Source: Christensenella sp. UBA7703 (GTDB lineage: Bacteria; Bacillota; Clostridia; Christensenellales; CAG-138). From it: DNA of 64,000 nt. The position numbers and the translations under genes are program-made. Positions 43,566-51,888 of the stretch are shown one piece after another. Where the stretch lies: the NCBI GenBank assembly GCA_002482505.1, contig DLGD01000009.1, forward strand, positions 1 to 64,000. The letters run 5' to 3'. Position 1 is the stretch's first letter. Every line of letters starts with the position of its first letter. The notes below the pieces were generated by a model. It ran no database searches. It saw only the letters and a list, made by a program, of their open reading frames with translations, and was not told the DNA's origin.

Positions 43566-44528
43566 ATGACAAAACGATTCAGTTTCAAGCAGTTTTTGCT
43601 GAACTATCTGGTTCTCGTCGCGATTGTGCTTTTGGTCATCATCACGATTATTGTGGAACCGAAGTTCCTTTCGCCGGAGAACCTGACCAACATCATGCGC
43701 CAGTTCGGTCCGCTGAGCTTTGTGTCCTTGGGGATGACGTTCGTCATCATCGGCGGATTCATTGACCTCTCTGTTGCGGGTATCATCTCGCTCGTCGCGG
43801 TGGTCACCGTTTCGCTGATCGATCCGCTGGGACAGATTCCCGCGCTGATCATCGGCATTGGTCTTGGCGCATTCTTGGGTTTCCTCAACAGCATGGTGCT
43901 TATCTCCGCCGGCGCGCTGACGCAGGCCGAGGCGCTGTTTATCACCTATGGCATGAGCGCGGTGTATAGCGCGGTTGCGTTGATCTATACCGACGGCGCG
44001 ACGCAACACATGAGCTGGCTGCAAGGCAATCAAAGCGTGTTTAGCGCGATCGGCTCCGGTACGGTTGGCATTCTTTCGGTTTCGTTTCTGGTCTTCCTCG
44101 TTTCGCTTGGCGCGCTGTGGGTGTTCCACAACAAAACCTACAACGGCAGAGCGATCAGTTATACGGGCGGAAACAAAGTCGCGGCGGAGCTTTCCGGTAT
44201 CCCGATCAAACGCAGCGTGATCTTGATCTATACGATCTGCGGCTTGATGTCGGCCATCGGCGCGGTGGTGCTCTTCTCCCGCATCACAACCGCTGCACCG
44301 ATCATCGGCAAAGGCTATGAAACCAACGCGATTCTCTCCGTCGTCGTCGGCGGAACGACGCTCAAAGGCGGTAAGGGCAGCGTGCTAAGAACCGTTCTGG
44401 GCGTGCTGCTGATCACGCTGATGTCAAACTGCATGAACCTGCTCGGCGTTTCGCCATACATGCAGGTCGTGCTCAAGGGTGCGATTCTGGTTGTTGCCAT
44501 CTGGCTCGACAACCGGAAAGAGCAATAA
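43566..44528 (+). CDS. Sugar ABC transporter permease 1 (RbsC-type)
   Basis: A 320-aa permease with 8-10 membrane helices and the BPD_transp_2 patterns GGFIDLSVAGIISL, GKGYETNAILSVVVGGTTLKGGKGS near the coupling loop, and a short basic C-terminus. GGAGGGG lies upstream of the ATG. Its neighbour encodes a second permease of the same family, so the membrane part is probably a heterodimer. Confidence 0.94.
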   Translation: MTKRFSFKQFLLNYLVLVAIVLLVIITIIVEPKFLSPENLTNIMRQFGPLSFVSLGMTFVIIGGFIDLSVAGIISLVAVVTVSLIDPLGQIPALIIGIGLGAFLGFLNSMVLISAGALTQAEALFITYGMSAVYSAVALIYTDGATQHMSWLQGNQSVFSAIGSGTVGILSVSFLVFLVSLGALWVFHNKTYNGRAISYTGGNKVAAELSGIPIKRSVILIYTICGLMSAIGAVVLFSRITTAAPIIGKGYETNAILSVVVGGTTLKGGKGSVLRTVLGVLLITLMSNCMNLLGVSPYMQVVLKGAILVVAIWLDNRKEQ

Positions 44529-44540
44529 GGGGGTAGCGGT

Positions 44541-45515
44541 ATGCAAACAACTTTCGCGGCATTCGGGAAACGCTCGTTGCGTGCTCTTACCCGGCAGAAG
44601 GCGGTCATCGCGATTCTTGCGATGCTGGTTCTGATGCTGTTCTTTAAGACAAACTTCTATACGAGCTATAACCTTCTCAACATACTCAAGGACGCGGCTG
44701 TCAACGAGATCATCGCCTTTGGCGTGACGCTGACGGTCATTGCGGCGGGGTGCGATCTCTCCGTCGGCGGGGTCATGTGCCTGAGCGGCATTGTTTCGAT
44801 TCAGCTGATCAACAGCGGCATGAACATGTGGCTTGCAATCCTCCTCGCCGTGCTTTGCGGAGCATTGGTCGGCTTTGTCAACGGCTTCCTCGTGGTACAG
44901 CAAAAGACAGAGGCGTTTATCATCACGCTCGGCACGGGCATGCTCATCAAGGGCATCAACCAGCAGATCACAGACGCGCACCCGGTCTCCTGCACCAACA
45001 TGGAGTTTATGAAGATCGCCAACGGCAAGCTCGGCGGCGTGATTCCAAACCTTGCGCTGTATATGATCGTGATCGGGCTCTTGGTCTATGCGCTTTTGAG
45101 GTATACCAGCTACGGCAGAAACCTTTACGCGCTGGGCGGGGACTATGACGTCGCCAAATATTCCGGCATCAATGTCGTGACCACCAAGTGGGTCGCGTTC
45201 GTGCTCAGCGGTGCGCTGGCGGCAGTTGCGGGCGTGCTGCTCAGCAGCAAGCTCAACACGGGTTCGAGCATCTATGGCGACGACACGGCGCTGATGGTCA
45301 ACTGCGGCGTCGTGGTCGGCGGAACAAGCTTTGCCGGAGGCGTCGGCGGCATCCTCCAGAGTTTCATAGGACTCATGGTGCTGCAACTGCTGACCAACTG
45401 CATGAACATGCTCGGCATCGCGCCATATCTACAGCAGGTCTGCCAGGGTGTCGTCATCGTTGCGATCATTTGGCTTGACTGCTATGGCAGAAAACGTAAG
45501 CGCGAGGATGTATAA
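44541..45515 (+). CDS. Sugar ABC transporter permease 2 (RbsC-type)
   Basis: A 324-aa permease related to permease 1. It has about eight to ten membrane helices, AAGCDLSVGGVMCLSG near the second helix and MVNCGVVVGGTSFAGGVGG in the coupling region. GGGGG lies before the ATG. Last gene of the GRE2-importer operon. Confidence 0.94.
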   Translation: MQTTFAAFGKRSLRALTRQKAVIAILAMLVLMLFFKTNFYTSYNLLNILKDAAVNEIIAFGVTLTVIAAGCDLSVGGVMCLSGIVSIQLINSGMNMWLAILLAVLCGALVGFVNGFLVVQQKTEAFIITLGTGMLIKGINQQITDAHPVSCTNMEFMKIANGKLGGVIPNLALYMIVIGLLVYALLRYTSYGRNLYALGGDYDVAKYSGINVVTTKWVAFVLSGALAAVAGVLLSSKLNTGSSIYGDDTALMVNCGVVVGGTSFAGGVGGILQSFIGLMVLQLLTNCMNMLGIAPYLQQVCQGVVIVAIIWLDCYGRKRKREDV

Positions 45516-45554
45516 ACCCTCCGCAATTCCATAACCCGAATCGATTCCCGAACA

Positions 45555-45587
45555 GCAACGCCGCCGTATTTCTCCCGGCGGCGTTGC
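45555..45587 (+). terminator. Hairpin ending the sugar transporter operon
   Basis: A perfect 12-bp stem, GCAACGCCGCCG (45555-45566) with its complement (45576-45587), around a 9-nt loop. No T run follows, so termination may be Rho-dependent or inefficient. The rest of 45516-45753 shows only a weak TATACT promoter element near 45654. Confidence 0.65.
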
Positions 45588-45753
45588 CATAGGCGGTTGC
45601 CAATCATCAAAAATATAACTTCATAAAACGGTTCGCGAATCACTTCGCTGTGGTATACTCATTTGTATCGGGTAAAACGCAGATTGTCTTTTAGGAATCT
45701 GGTTCAACCGATTTTTCCAAAAAAAAGTCACCCACAAGGAAAGGCGCAGCGTA

Positions 45754-46503
45754 ATGATCTATTATTTTTCCGGCACAGGAAATTCAAAATGGATCGCAGA
45801 GGAGCTTGCCCGACGCACCGGCGACGAGGTAACGAACCTTGCGGAGTTCATAAATGACGGTCCTGCGAGCGTTTTTGCGGGCATGGATGAAACCATCGGC
45901 ATCGTGTTTCCGATCTATGCCTGGGGTGCGCCGTTGATTGTTGAGCGTTTTTGCCAGAGCATCACGTTGGCTCCCGGCGCGTTTGCCTTTGCTGTGTGTT
46001 CCTGTGGGGATGAGGCGGGGCGCGCGATGAAACGGTTCAAGAAATTCTATGCCTATCAGAGCGCATGGTCACTTGCAATGCCGAATAACTATGTCGTCGG
46101 ATTTGATGTCGATAGCTCCGAATTGGAACAAAAAAAGATCCATGCCGCGCGTGAAAAAATCGAATCCATCGCGCAGGCTGTGCTTTCGCATACGAACGTA
46201 TATGATGTGCATGAAGGCGCGGGTGCGGGTGTGAAAACCGCGCTTGTGCGACCGATGTTCAACACGTTTGCCCGCGCAACGAAACACTTTTCTGTGGATG
46301 AAACCTGCAACGGGTGCGGACTTTGCGCACGTATTTGCCCGATTCGGGCAATCGCGATGGAAGGCGGCAAACCCGCTTGGGTCAGAAAGCATTGCACACA
46401 ATGCCTGGGGTGCATCAACCGCTGCCCACAGCGAGCGATTCAATACGGCACGGGTACGACAAAGCGCGGACGATACTATTTCCCGTCAACACAAAAAGAC
46501 TAG
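45754..46503 (+). CDS. EFR1-type flavodoxin-ferredoxin protein
   Basis: A 249-aa redox protein. The N-terminal flavodoxin-like domain starts IYYFSGTGNSKWIA, the FMN phosphate loop, and the C-terminal domain (about 185-225) has two [4Fe-4S] motifs, CNGCGLCARICP and CTQCLGCINRCP. EFR1 proteins are common in gut Clostridia; they probably pass electrons between ferredoxin and flavin partners, but substrates are not established. AAGGCG precedes the ATG. It stands alone between two operons. Confidence 0.92.
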   Translation: MIYYFSGTGNSKWIAEELARRTGDEVTNLAEFINDGPASVFAGMDETIGIVFPIYAWGAPLIVERFCQSITLAPGAFAFAVCSCGDEAGRAMKRFKKFYAYQSAWSLAMPNNYVVGFDVDSSELEQKKIHAAREKIESIAQAVLSHTNVYDVHEGAGAGVKTALVRPMFNTFARATKHFSVDETCNGCGLCARICPIRAIAMEGGKPAWVRKHCTQCLGCINRCPQRAIQYGTGTTKRGRYYFPSTQKD

Positions 46504-46863
46504 AAACCCCTGCGAAAACCCTGCTTTCCTTTTCGAAATTGTGACGCGGTAAGAACCCGGATTACAAACGAACACCCTGCGCTTTCCGCTTTGGTTCATG
46601 GATTGACGAAAAGACGGAACAATCGTTTTGTTAACGAACGGATCGACCCTTAATTTTGCGTTTTCCCTCGAAAGGCGCTTCTTTTTTTCACTTCGTTTTG
46701 GCTTTAAACTGACAGCCAGAAGGCAAAGACCGTTACATAATCATTTCCATATGCGTTCTTTTTCTTGCGCATGCATATCACAGCGGATATAATGAATGCA
46801 GATGGCATAAACTTGCAACCGATCAAGAACGGACGCAAGAAACCGACGGAACAGGAGAATAGA
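46504..46863 (+). promoter_or_regulatory. 360-bp gene-free region with a promoter
   Basis: No supported gene. Near the end there is a -35 TTGCGC (46765-46770), a 17-bp spacer and a -10 TATAAT (46788-46793), 70 bp before the next gene. The first half has only low-complexity T/C-rich sequence and an AAGGCGCTT palindrome near 46674. Confidence 0.65.
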
Positions 46864-47502
46864 ATGGACGGACTACACGGAACCGCGAACGACTGGCAAT
46901 CCCTGATTTCGAAGCTCAATGGAGTCTATGCCTCACATGTTGTGTTTTCGGAGATGCAGGAACCGATTGAGATTCACGTATTGGCTAGCAACCGCCGCAA
47001 TGTAAAGTCCATCGTTCGAGATGTTCAGTCTGCGGTCTCCGCGCGCTATGGAATCGATGTGGATTATCACATCATCAGCGTGGCGCAGGTGTCTTCCAAC
47101 ATTATCTCCGGCATGGGGTTCCGGCTGATCTATTCAGGCATCAGCATGCGCTCCTCCGGCAAAGAGGTGGAAGTTTCCGTCGTTCTCGCGCGCGAGGAAG
47201 AACGTTTCACAGGAACCGCCATCGGCAGCGCGATTCCGTTTTCGCGGATGCGCTGCATCGCGCAGGCGACGCTGGACGCGGTGAAAGTCTGTACCGGTGG
47301 GGCGGCTTTTTTTGAACTCGCAAGCGTCGAGGTGATCCAGTCCAACGGACGCGCAATCGTTGTTTCTCAGGTTTATTGTTTGCCTGAGAATACGCCGCTG
47401 ATCGGCTGCGTCTATGCAGAGCCGGATCAGGACGCGGCCGTTGCGCAGAGTGTTTTGGACGCGATTAACCGCAAACTGGAAATCTATACCCAGGAAGCGT
47501 AA
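46864..47502 (+). CDS. Unrecognised conserved-looking 212-aa protein
   Basis: The ATG at 46864 follows AGGAG by 6 nt. No signal peptide or membrane helix. I do not recognise the family. The sequence falls into two parts: residues about 15-85 (EIHVLASNRRNVKSIVRDVQSAV, GIDVDYHIISVAQV) and about 95-205, which has alternating beta strands and helices (VEVSVVLARE, AQATLDAVKV, FFELASVEV). A small alpha/beta fold with a ferredoxin-like or dodecin-like arrangement is possible but unproven. It has its own promoter and lies ahead of the small peptide and c-di-GMP genes. Confidence 0.75.
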   Translation: MDGLHGTANDWQSLISKLNGVYASHVVFSEMQEPIEIHVLASNRRNVKSIVRDVQSAVSARYGIDVDYHIISVAQVSSNIISGMGFRLIYSGISMRSSGKEVEVSVVLAREEERFTGTAIGSAIPFSRMRCIAQATLDAVKVCTGGAAFFELASVEVIQSNGRAIVVSQVYCLPENTPLIGCVYAEPDQDAAVAQSVLDAINRKLEIYTQEA

Positions 47503-47598
47503 AGCGCGCGCGGTTATCTGCCTTTCGTAACAAAGGCAGCGCACACTAGACAAGAACGTTGTTATTTGAAAAGTTAACAGGTCCGGCAATAGCGTAGC

Positions 47599-47654
47599 GG
47601 ATATAGCCTGTTCGATTAGCGAAGAACAGAGTCCATAAAAAGGAGGCTATATCC
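47599..47654 (+). promoter_or_regulatory. Hairpin sequestering the ribosome binding site of the 25-aa peptide
   Basis: GGATATAGCCT (47599-47609) and AGGCTATATCC (47644-47654) are perfect 11-bp complements. The 3' arm contains half of the AGGAGG ribosome binding site (47641-47646) and ends 2 nt before the ATG. An inner stem TGTTC/GAACA lies in the loop. Folding would block translation of the peptide. Confidence 0.75.
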
Positions 47655-47656
47655 AC

Positions 47657-47734
47657 ATGAAGAAAATCCTCATGGCGCTCGCATCTCTGGCTGCTTTGGT
47701 TTTGGCAAGCGGCGCGTACTTCTACGTCAGATAA
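47657..47734 (+). CDS. 25-aa hydrophobic membrane peptide
   Basis: A reading frame of 25 codons with a perfect AGGAGG about 10 nt before the ATG. The peptide begins MKKILMALASL and ends AYFYVR: basic ends around one membrane helix of about 17 residues. This resembles type I toxin peptides and other small membrane proteins. The ribosome binding site is held in an 11-bp hairpin, a typical feature of tightly controlled leader or toxin peptides. No antisense RNA promoter is obvious. It lies 88 bp upstream of the HD-GYP gene and might also be a leader peptide for it. Confidence 0.6.
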   Translation: MKKILMALASLAALVLASGAYFYVR

Positions 47735-47822
47735 GACCAGTTGAACGCTGAGCAACAATTCTGGATTTCGCCGGGCCTGTTACCATTTTTTTGTATCAGT
47801 CGCCAAGAGGGTCTCGTAAACA

Positions 47823-49145
47823 ATGAAGAAGCAAAAGATCTATATGACGTTGATCAGCCTCTGCGGGGTTGCGGTTCTGGGGATGGGGATCTACCAGTCC
47901 ACGGCTCTGTTTGCAGACCCGAACACGCGGCTGGACACGATCTTCTATTGCCTCGTCATGATTGCGCTTTTGACGATGTGCCACATGCTTCCAATCTATA
48001 TCACATCCGATAAAACGATGGAGATCAGCTTCGTGCCCGTGGTGGCGTGTATTGTCACCAAGGGCGTTGCGCTCTCCATTGTGCTATATGCGATCTCTTC
48101 ACTCCTGGTGTTCTTGCAGGACCCGCATACAAAGAAATATTATTCTCCCTGGCGGCGTGCACCTTGGAAAGAACTGTTCAACGTTTCCAACGTGCTGGTA
48201 GCAAACTGGATTGGCGGGCTTGCCTACAATCTGATTGTACCCACCTCGGGCAGCCCCGTGCTCTCCTGGAGTGTGATGTTCGGTGCGGTTGCGTTTTCGT
48301 TTATTGCAATTCTGGGGAATCTTGTTTTCTTCATTCTCTATTTCAAGCTCAGCGAACAGGGCCAGTTTTTCGCGCTGCTGCGCGATAATATCGGCGGCAT
48401 TCTGCCAAACATTCTGGCGACGATTCCGCTCGGCCTCGTCATCGGCTTTATTCTGACACAGTTTAACGCGTATCTTTGGCTGCTTCTCTTCATGGGACCG
48501 CTGATGCTTGCGCGGTATTCCTTTAAGGTATACCTTGACAGCCACACGATCTTGCTCCGAACGATTGCATCGCTTGTTGAAGCCATTGAAGCCAAGGATC
48601 CCTATACGCACGGGCACTCCCAGCGGGTGGCATACCTCAGCAGCGAAATCTGTAAGGCGATGAACTGCACCCGCGCGTTTACCGATCAGGTCATGATGGC
48701 GGCGCTGCTGCACGACACAGGCAAGATCGGGGTGGAGGATGCAGTGCTCCGAAAACCCGGCCCGTTGACGCCGGAAGAATACGCGATCATTATGCAACAC
48801 CCTGTCGTCGGCCGGCGAATTATCGAGAGTATTAATCTTTCGCAGGTGGTGAACGATGCGGTGCTCTATCACCACCGCCGGTATGACGGAACGGGCTATC
48901 CGCCGGAAGGGCCGCCCGCAGGCAAGCTCCCGCTTGGCGCGGCAATCCTCGCCGTTGCAGACACATACGATGCGATCATCAGCGATCGCCCGTATCGCGC
49001 GGGGCTGACCAAAGCGCGCGCAAGAGAGATTATTGAGGAGGTAGCAGGCACTCAGCTCGACCCAAAGGTCGTTCGGGTGTTTCTCAGCATTGAACCGCGC
49101 CTGCGTCCCGAAGACGCGGAGAAACTCCTGCTTTATACCGTATGA
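47823..49145 (+). CDS. Membrane-bound HD-GYP c-di-GMP phosphodiesterase
   Basis: A 440-aa protein. About seven hydrophobic helices (residues 5-240) form an N-terminal sensor of the MASE type. The HD-GYP domain (about 255-420) has HSQRVAYLS, LLHDTGKIGV, QHPVVGRRI, HHRRYDGTGYP (usually HHE; Arg replaces Glu) and ADTYDAI. The domain degrades cyclic di-GMP to GMP or pGpG. AGAGGG precedes the ATG. The stop overlaps the DUF5317 start by ATGA, so the two are translated together. Confidence 0.93.
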   Translation: MKKQKIYMTLISLCGVAVLGMGIYQSTALFADPNTRLDTIFYCLVMIALLTMCHMLPIYITSDKTMEISFVPVVACIVTKGVALSIVLYAISSLLVFLQDPHTKKYYSPWRRAPWKELFNVSNVLVANWIGGLAYNLIVPTSGSPVLSWSVMFGAVAFSFIAILGNLVFFILYFKLSEQGQFFALLRDNIGGILPNILATIPLGLVIGFILTQFNAYLWLLLFMGPLMLARYSFKVYLDSHTILLRTIASLVEAIEAKDPYTHGHSQRVAYLSSEICKAMNCTRAFTDQVMMAALLHDTGKIGVEDAVLRKPGPLTPEEYAIIMQHPVVGRRIIESINLSQVVNDAVLYHHRRYDGTGYPPEGPPAGKLPLGAAILAVADTYDAIISDRPYRAGLTKARAREIIEEVAGTQLDPKVVRVFLSIEPRLRPEDAEKLLLYTV

Positions 49146-49705
49146 TGCTACTATTATTTGCAGCGATTGGGATTCTATTCGGCCTTGCCAGCGGTGGCTC
49201 ACTGCGGGAGATTGGGCGCTATTCGCTCTCCGGTGTGTTGCTGCCCGTCGCGGCCTTTCTGATCAAGGCGGGTGCGGCGCGGCTGTTCAATCCGCAGACG
49301 GGTGCGGTCGCAATCTGCCTGCTGCAATACAGCCTGCTGTTCATTTTCCTACTGTGCAATCACCGGCGGCCTGTTTGGCCGCTGTTTGCGTTTGCAGGTA
49401 CGCTATCAAATTTCCTCGTCATCGTGCTCAACGGTGGCTGTATGCCGGTCTCCGCTTCGCTGCTTGGCGGAGCAAGCGAGCGACTCTCGCAGCTTGCGCA
49501 AGGACGCATCTATGCGTATTGCCTGATGGATGGTTCCACACGGCTGCCGTTCCTTGGAGATGTGATTCGTCTTGGCCCGGCGGGGATGCCGCTCGGTTAT
49601 GCGAGCATTGGGGATGTTGTGCTCTGTCTGGGGGTTGGAATCCTGTTTTGGCAGATGACTCGCGCTGGTAAGAAGAACAATGACACAAAAGAAGCAGCGA
49701 ATTAG
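49142..49705 (+). CDS. DUF5317 membrane protein
   Basis: A 187-aa protein with five hydrophobic segments and the family motifs FLVIVLNGGCMPVS and LPFLGDVI. DUF5317 genes sit next to HD-GYP genes in several Firmicutes; the function is unknown, but a signal-sensing or modulatory partner of the phosphodiesterase is likely. The start overlaps the HD-GYP stop by 4 bp. Confidence 0.85.
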   Translation: MMLLLFAAIGILFGLASGGSLREIGRYSLSGVLLPVAAFLIKAGAARLFNPQTGAVAICLLQYSLLFIFLLCNHRRPVWPLFAFAGTLSNFLVIVLNGGCMPVSASLLGGASERLSQLAQGRIYAYCLMDGSTRLPFLGDVIRLGPAGMPLGYASIGDVVLCLGVGILFWQMTRAGKKNNDTKEAAN

Positions 49706-50181
49706 CTCCCAAACACATTCAAAATTCGTTCACAATTTCGTAATGACCGTAAAGAATAACCAAACGTCAATACCTTGTATGGTAATTTGGTTGGAGGGCC
49801 CCTTTTATGAACGAGAAAAGCTGCCGTAAAACCCGGCAAAATATCAAAACAAACCAGACTACATATAAAACTGCAGCCGAGGGCTGTTTTTTTGATCGCA
49901 TCGGGGTACCACACGGGGTAACACAAAGGGATAGGATATAATCCGGCCATTTCCTATTATTAACAAAGCGGATACCTGCCATCGGAGAGTTGTTTAGGTA
50001 AATTCATATCGTTTTTGGCATATGTTTCAAAATAATTGCCAATTCTATGATTTATTTAGTGCCTTAAGCTTGAATTTGCAGCGTGGATGTGTAAAATGAA
50101 CTGAGTATGTTGGAAAACAATCATTCGACGGCAGGTTGTATGAGCGACAGGGTGTTTTTGCAAAGGGCAAGGTGAGCGAAC
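49706..50181 (+). promoter_or_regulatory. 476-bp structured intergenic region with terminator
   Basis: AACCAAA (49758-49764) pairs with TTTGGTT (49786-49792), with an inner TACC/GGTA stem. GGAGG follows, then an ATG (49807) opening a 44-codon frame with no recognisable product. Inside that frame CAGCC-gag-GGCTG and seven Ts (49874-49893) form an intrinsic terminator. The layout recalls a leader peptide/attenuator or a riboregulator ahead of the GGDEF gene. It does not match the c-di-GMP-I riboswitch core that I know. Confidence 0.5.
49874..49893 (+). terminator. Intrinsic terminator
   Basis: The stem CAGCC (49874-49878) / GGCTG (49882-49886) with a GAG loop is followed by seven Ts (49887-49893). 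It ends the HD-GYP/DUF5317 transcript or attenuates the transcript into the GGDEF gene. Confidence 0.75.
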
Positions 50182-51309
50182 GTGTCAACAGGGAGAGAGA
50201 AGCAAGCAAGAGAAGAAAAGAAACTGGCGCGAGTCCGGTTTGAAGCTACGAAGCTGGACGCCGCGCAGCGGAATATTCACGTGCTGGCGGGGATCGCGAG
50301 CGTTACGAATTTCTTGCTGTTGCTTTGCGATCTGTTTTTTATCCGTGAGCAGACGCAGCGGTTGATCATCGGCGTTTTGCGCTATTGTTTTTCCATACTG
50401 TTGATTCTGATGGCGTTAAGACTCCAGCGAATCAAAACGTTTTCTGGTTTCTCCGCGGTGGTGAGTATATTAGAGGCCCTTGCGATCCTGTTATTCTTAT
50501 CCATTCTTCAACTCTATGACTCTCCGGATTTCATGATTCAATCTATGGGCATTCTCTTGACCATACTGATTGTTTTTGTCGTCCCGAACCGCTGGGAAAA
50601 CATGCTGGCTTTGTCGATCATTGCATCCGTCGCATACTTTCTATATGCCTATTATCGGATTCCCAATCTTCCGCCGCGGGAATTATTGGCAGCTGTGTTT
50701 TATGCTGTGCTGATGATTGTGCTCTGCACGGTGAAAACGATTGGAACCGATCGCAGCGCGCAACAGGAGTTTGCAGCCAAATCGCGACTGGAGCAGGCGA
50801 GTGCAAGAGACTTTTTGACCAATGCTGCCACGCGGGAGCGCCTCGAGGAAGAAGCACGCCGCTGGATGAGCTTCTGTCGCAGGCAGGGGCTTCCGCTTTG
50901 CTTCGTATTTGCGGATGTGGACGACCTTAAGCACATCAACGACCGCTATGGGCACGCGATGGGGGATACCGCGCTCAGAGAAGTTGCGGCGACGATGCGG
51001 AGCCAACTGCGCAATTCGGATACCATAGCGCGCTGGGGCGGCGATGAATTTGTTTTGATCTTGCCGAATGTTTCGCTGCAAAACGCGGTGCTATTGCTGG
51101 ATCGTGTGAAAAAGGCGGTCAACGCCGTGATGCTCGAAGGCGGGGTCACGGTTTCCTGCAGCTTCGGCGTCGTACAGATGGGGCCAGAGAGCGATTACGC
51201 GCAGATGCTTTCCGCTGCGGATGCAATGATGTATCGCGCCAAACAGGCCGGAAAAGGAAGAGTCAATTTTTCCGATTGCGCGGACAGCGGCAATTACAAT
51301 TCAAATTGA
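50182..51309 (+). CDS. Membrane-bound GGDEF diguanylate cyclase
   Basis: A 375-aa enzyme making c-di-GMP from two GTP. GTG start with AAGGTGA upstream. The N-terminal 190 residues hold about six membrane helices in a sensor of unknown type. The GGDEF domain (about 210-370) has the intact GGDEF motif (ARWGGDEFVLILP) and an RxxD inhibitory site (RNSD) five residues before it, so feedback control is likely. Together with the HD-GYP protein it sets the local c-di-GMP level. It directly precedes the giant repeat protein. Confidence 0.94.
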   Translation: MSTGREKQAREEKKLARVRFEATKLDAAQRNIHVLAGIASVTNFLLLLCDLFFIREQTQRLIIGVLRYCFSILLILMALRLQRIKTFSGFSAVVSILEALAILLFLSILQLYDSPDFMIQSMGILLTILIVFVVPNRWENMLALSIIASVAYFLYAYYRIPNLPPRELLAAVFYAVLMIVLCTVKTIGTDRSAQQEFAAKSRLEQASARDFLTNAATRERLEEEARRWMSFCRRQGLPLCFVFADVDDLKHINDRYGHAMGDTALREVAATMRSQLRNSDTIARWGGDEFVLILPNVSLQNAVLLLDRVKKAVNAVMLEGGVTVSCSFGVVQMGPESDYAQMLSAADAMMYRAKQAGKGRVNFSDCADSGNYNSN

Positions 51310-51888
51310 CAGACTGTTTTTCGCAGGCGATTTCTGTGTTGCATTTCGTACGATGAACACTACGAATGGGTGAAAACACACCATGTAATACAATACCTTG
51401 TAACAATTTGCCGCTTTTTATGAATATTCACCGTTAAGCGAGTTTTTATAACAAGTCGGCTCTTTGACTGAGAAAACACACATCGAATTGCAATGCAACG
51501 AAACAAGTCTGCATTGTTGATTGAATTCTAAGAAAATTCACGAATTTCGCTTTACATCACACTGTTAAACGCACTATACTGTGAATTAAGAGGCGTTCAC
51601 GCAACGCATATGTAATGTAAAGACATTTATTTTTATGTATGCAACGGATGCATACACAGATTACACAAACGGTGGTTTACTTCTTATTTTATGTAAAGAA
51701 AGCAACAATCGTTTGATTTTTGCATTACTTGAGTAAACGTTTTACGTGTAAAGTTACATTATACAGCATATAGTCGGGATAACAGGAAACAGAACTATTA
51801 TTATGCTGTAACAATATGTGCCAATGATGAGCACGATCTGCTACGGATGTCATTACGAAAATGTAACGAAATTGCTGGAGGATCCAAT
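51310..51888 (+). promoter_or_regulatory. 579-bp AT-rich leader of the giant repeat gene
   Basis: A promoter match lies far upstream: TTTACA (51551-51556), an 18-bp spacer and TATACT (51575-51580). The roughly 300-nt leader that results contains ACAGCATA (51763-51770) pairing with TATGCTGT (51802-51809) and GTAAACGTTTTAC near 51733. It may contain a riboswitch or protein-binding RNA, but I recognise no known class. GGAGG stands 7 nt before the start codon at 51889. Confidence 0.55.

Noticed and set aside
42582..44129. A 515-codon minus-strand frame opposite the sugar ATPase and permease
   Set aside because: It spans two real genes in antisense and is rich in His, Asp and Arg, typical of a shadow frame.
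49807..49941. A 44-codon frame after GGAGG
   Set aside because: An intrinsic terminator lies inside it and the product is not recognisable; kept only as part of the structured intergenic region.
49706..50181. c-di-GMP-I riboswitch before the GGDEF gene
   Set aside because: The conserved core sequences of that class are not present as far as I can read.
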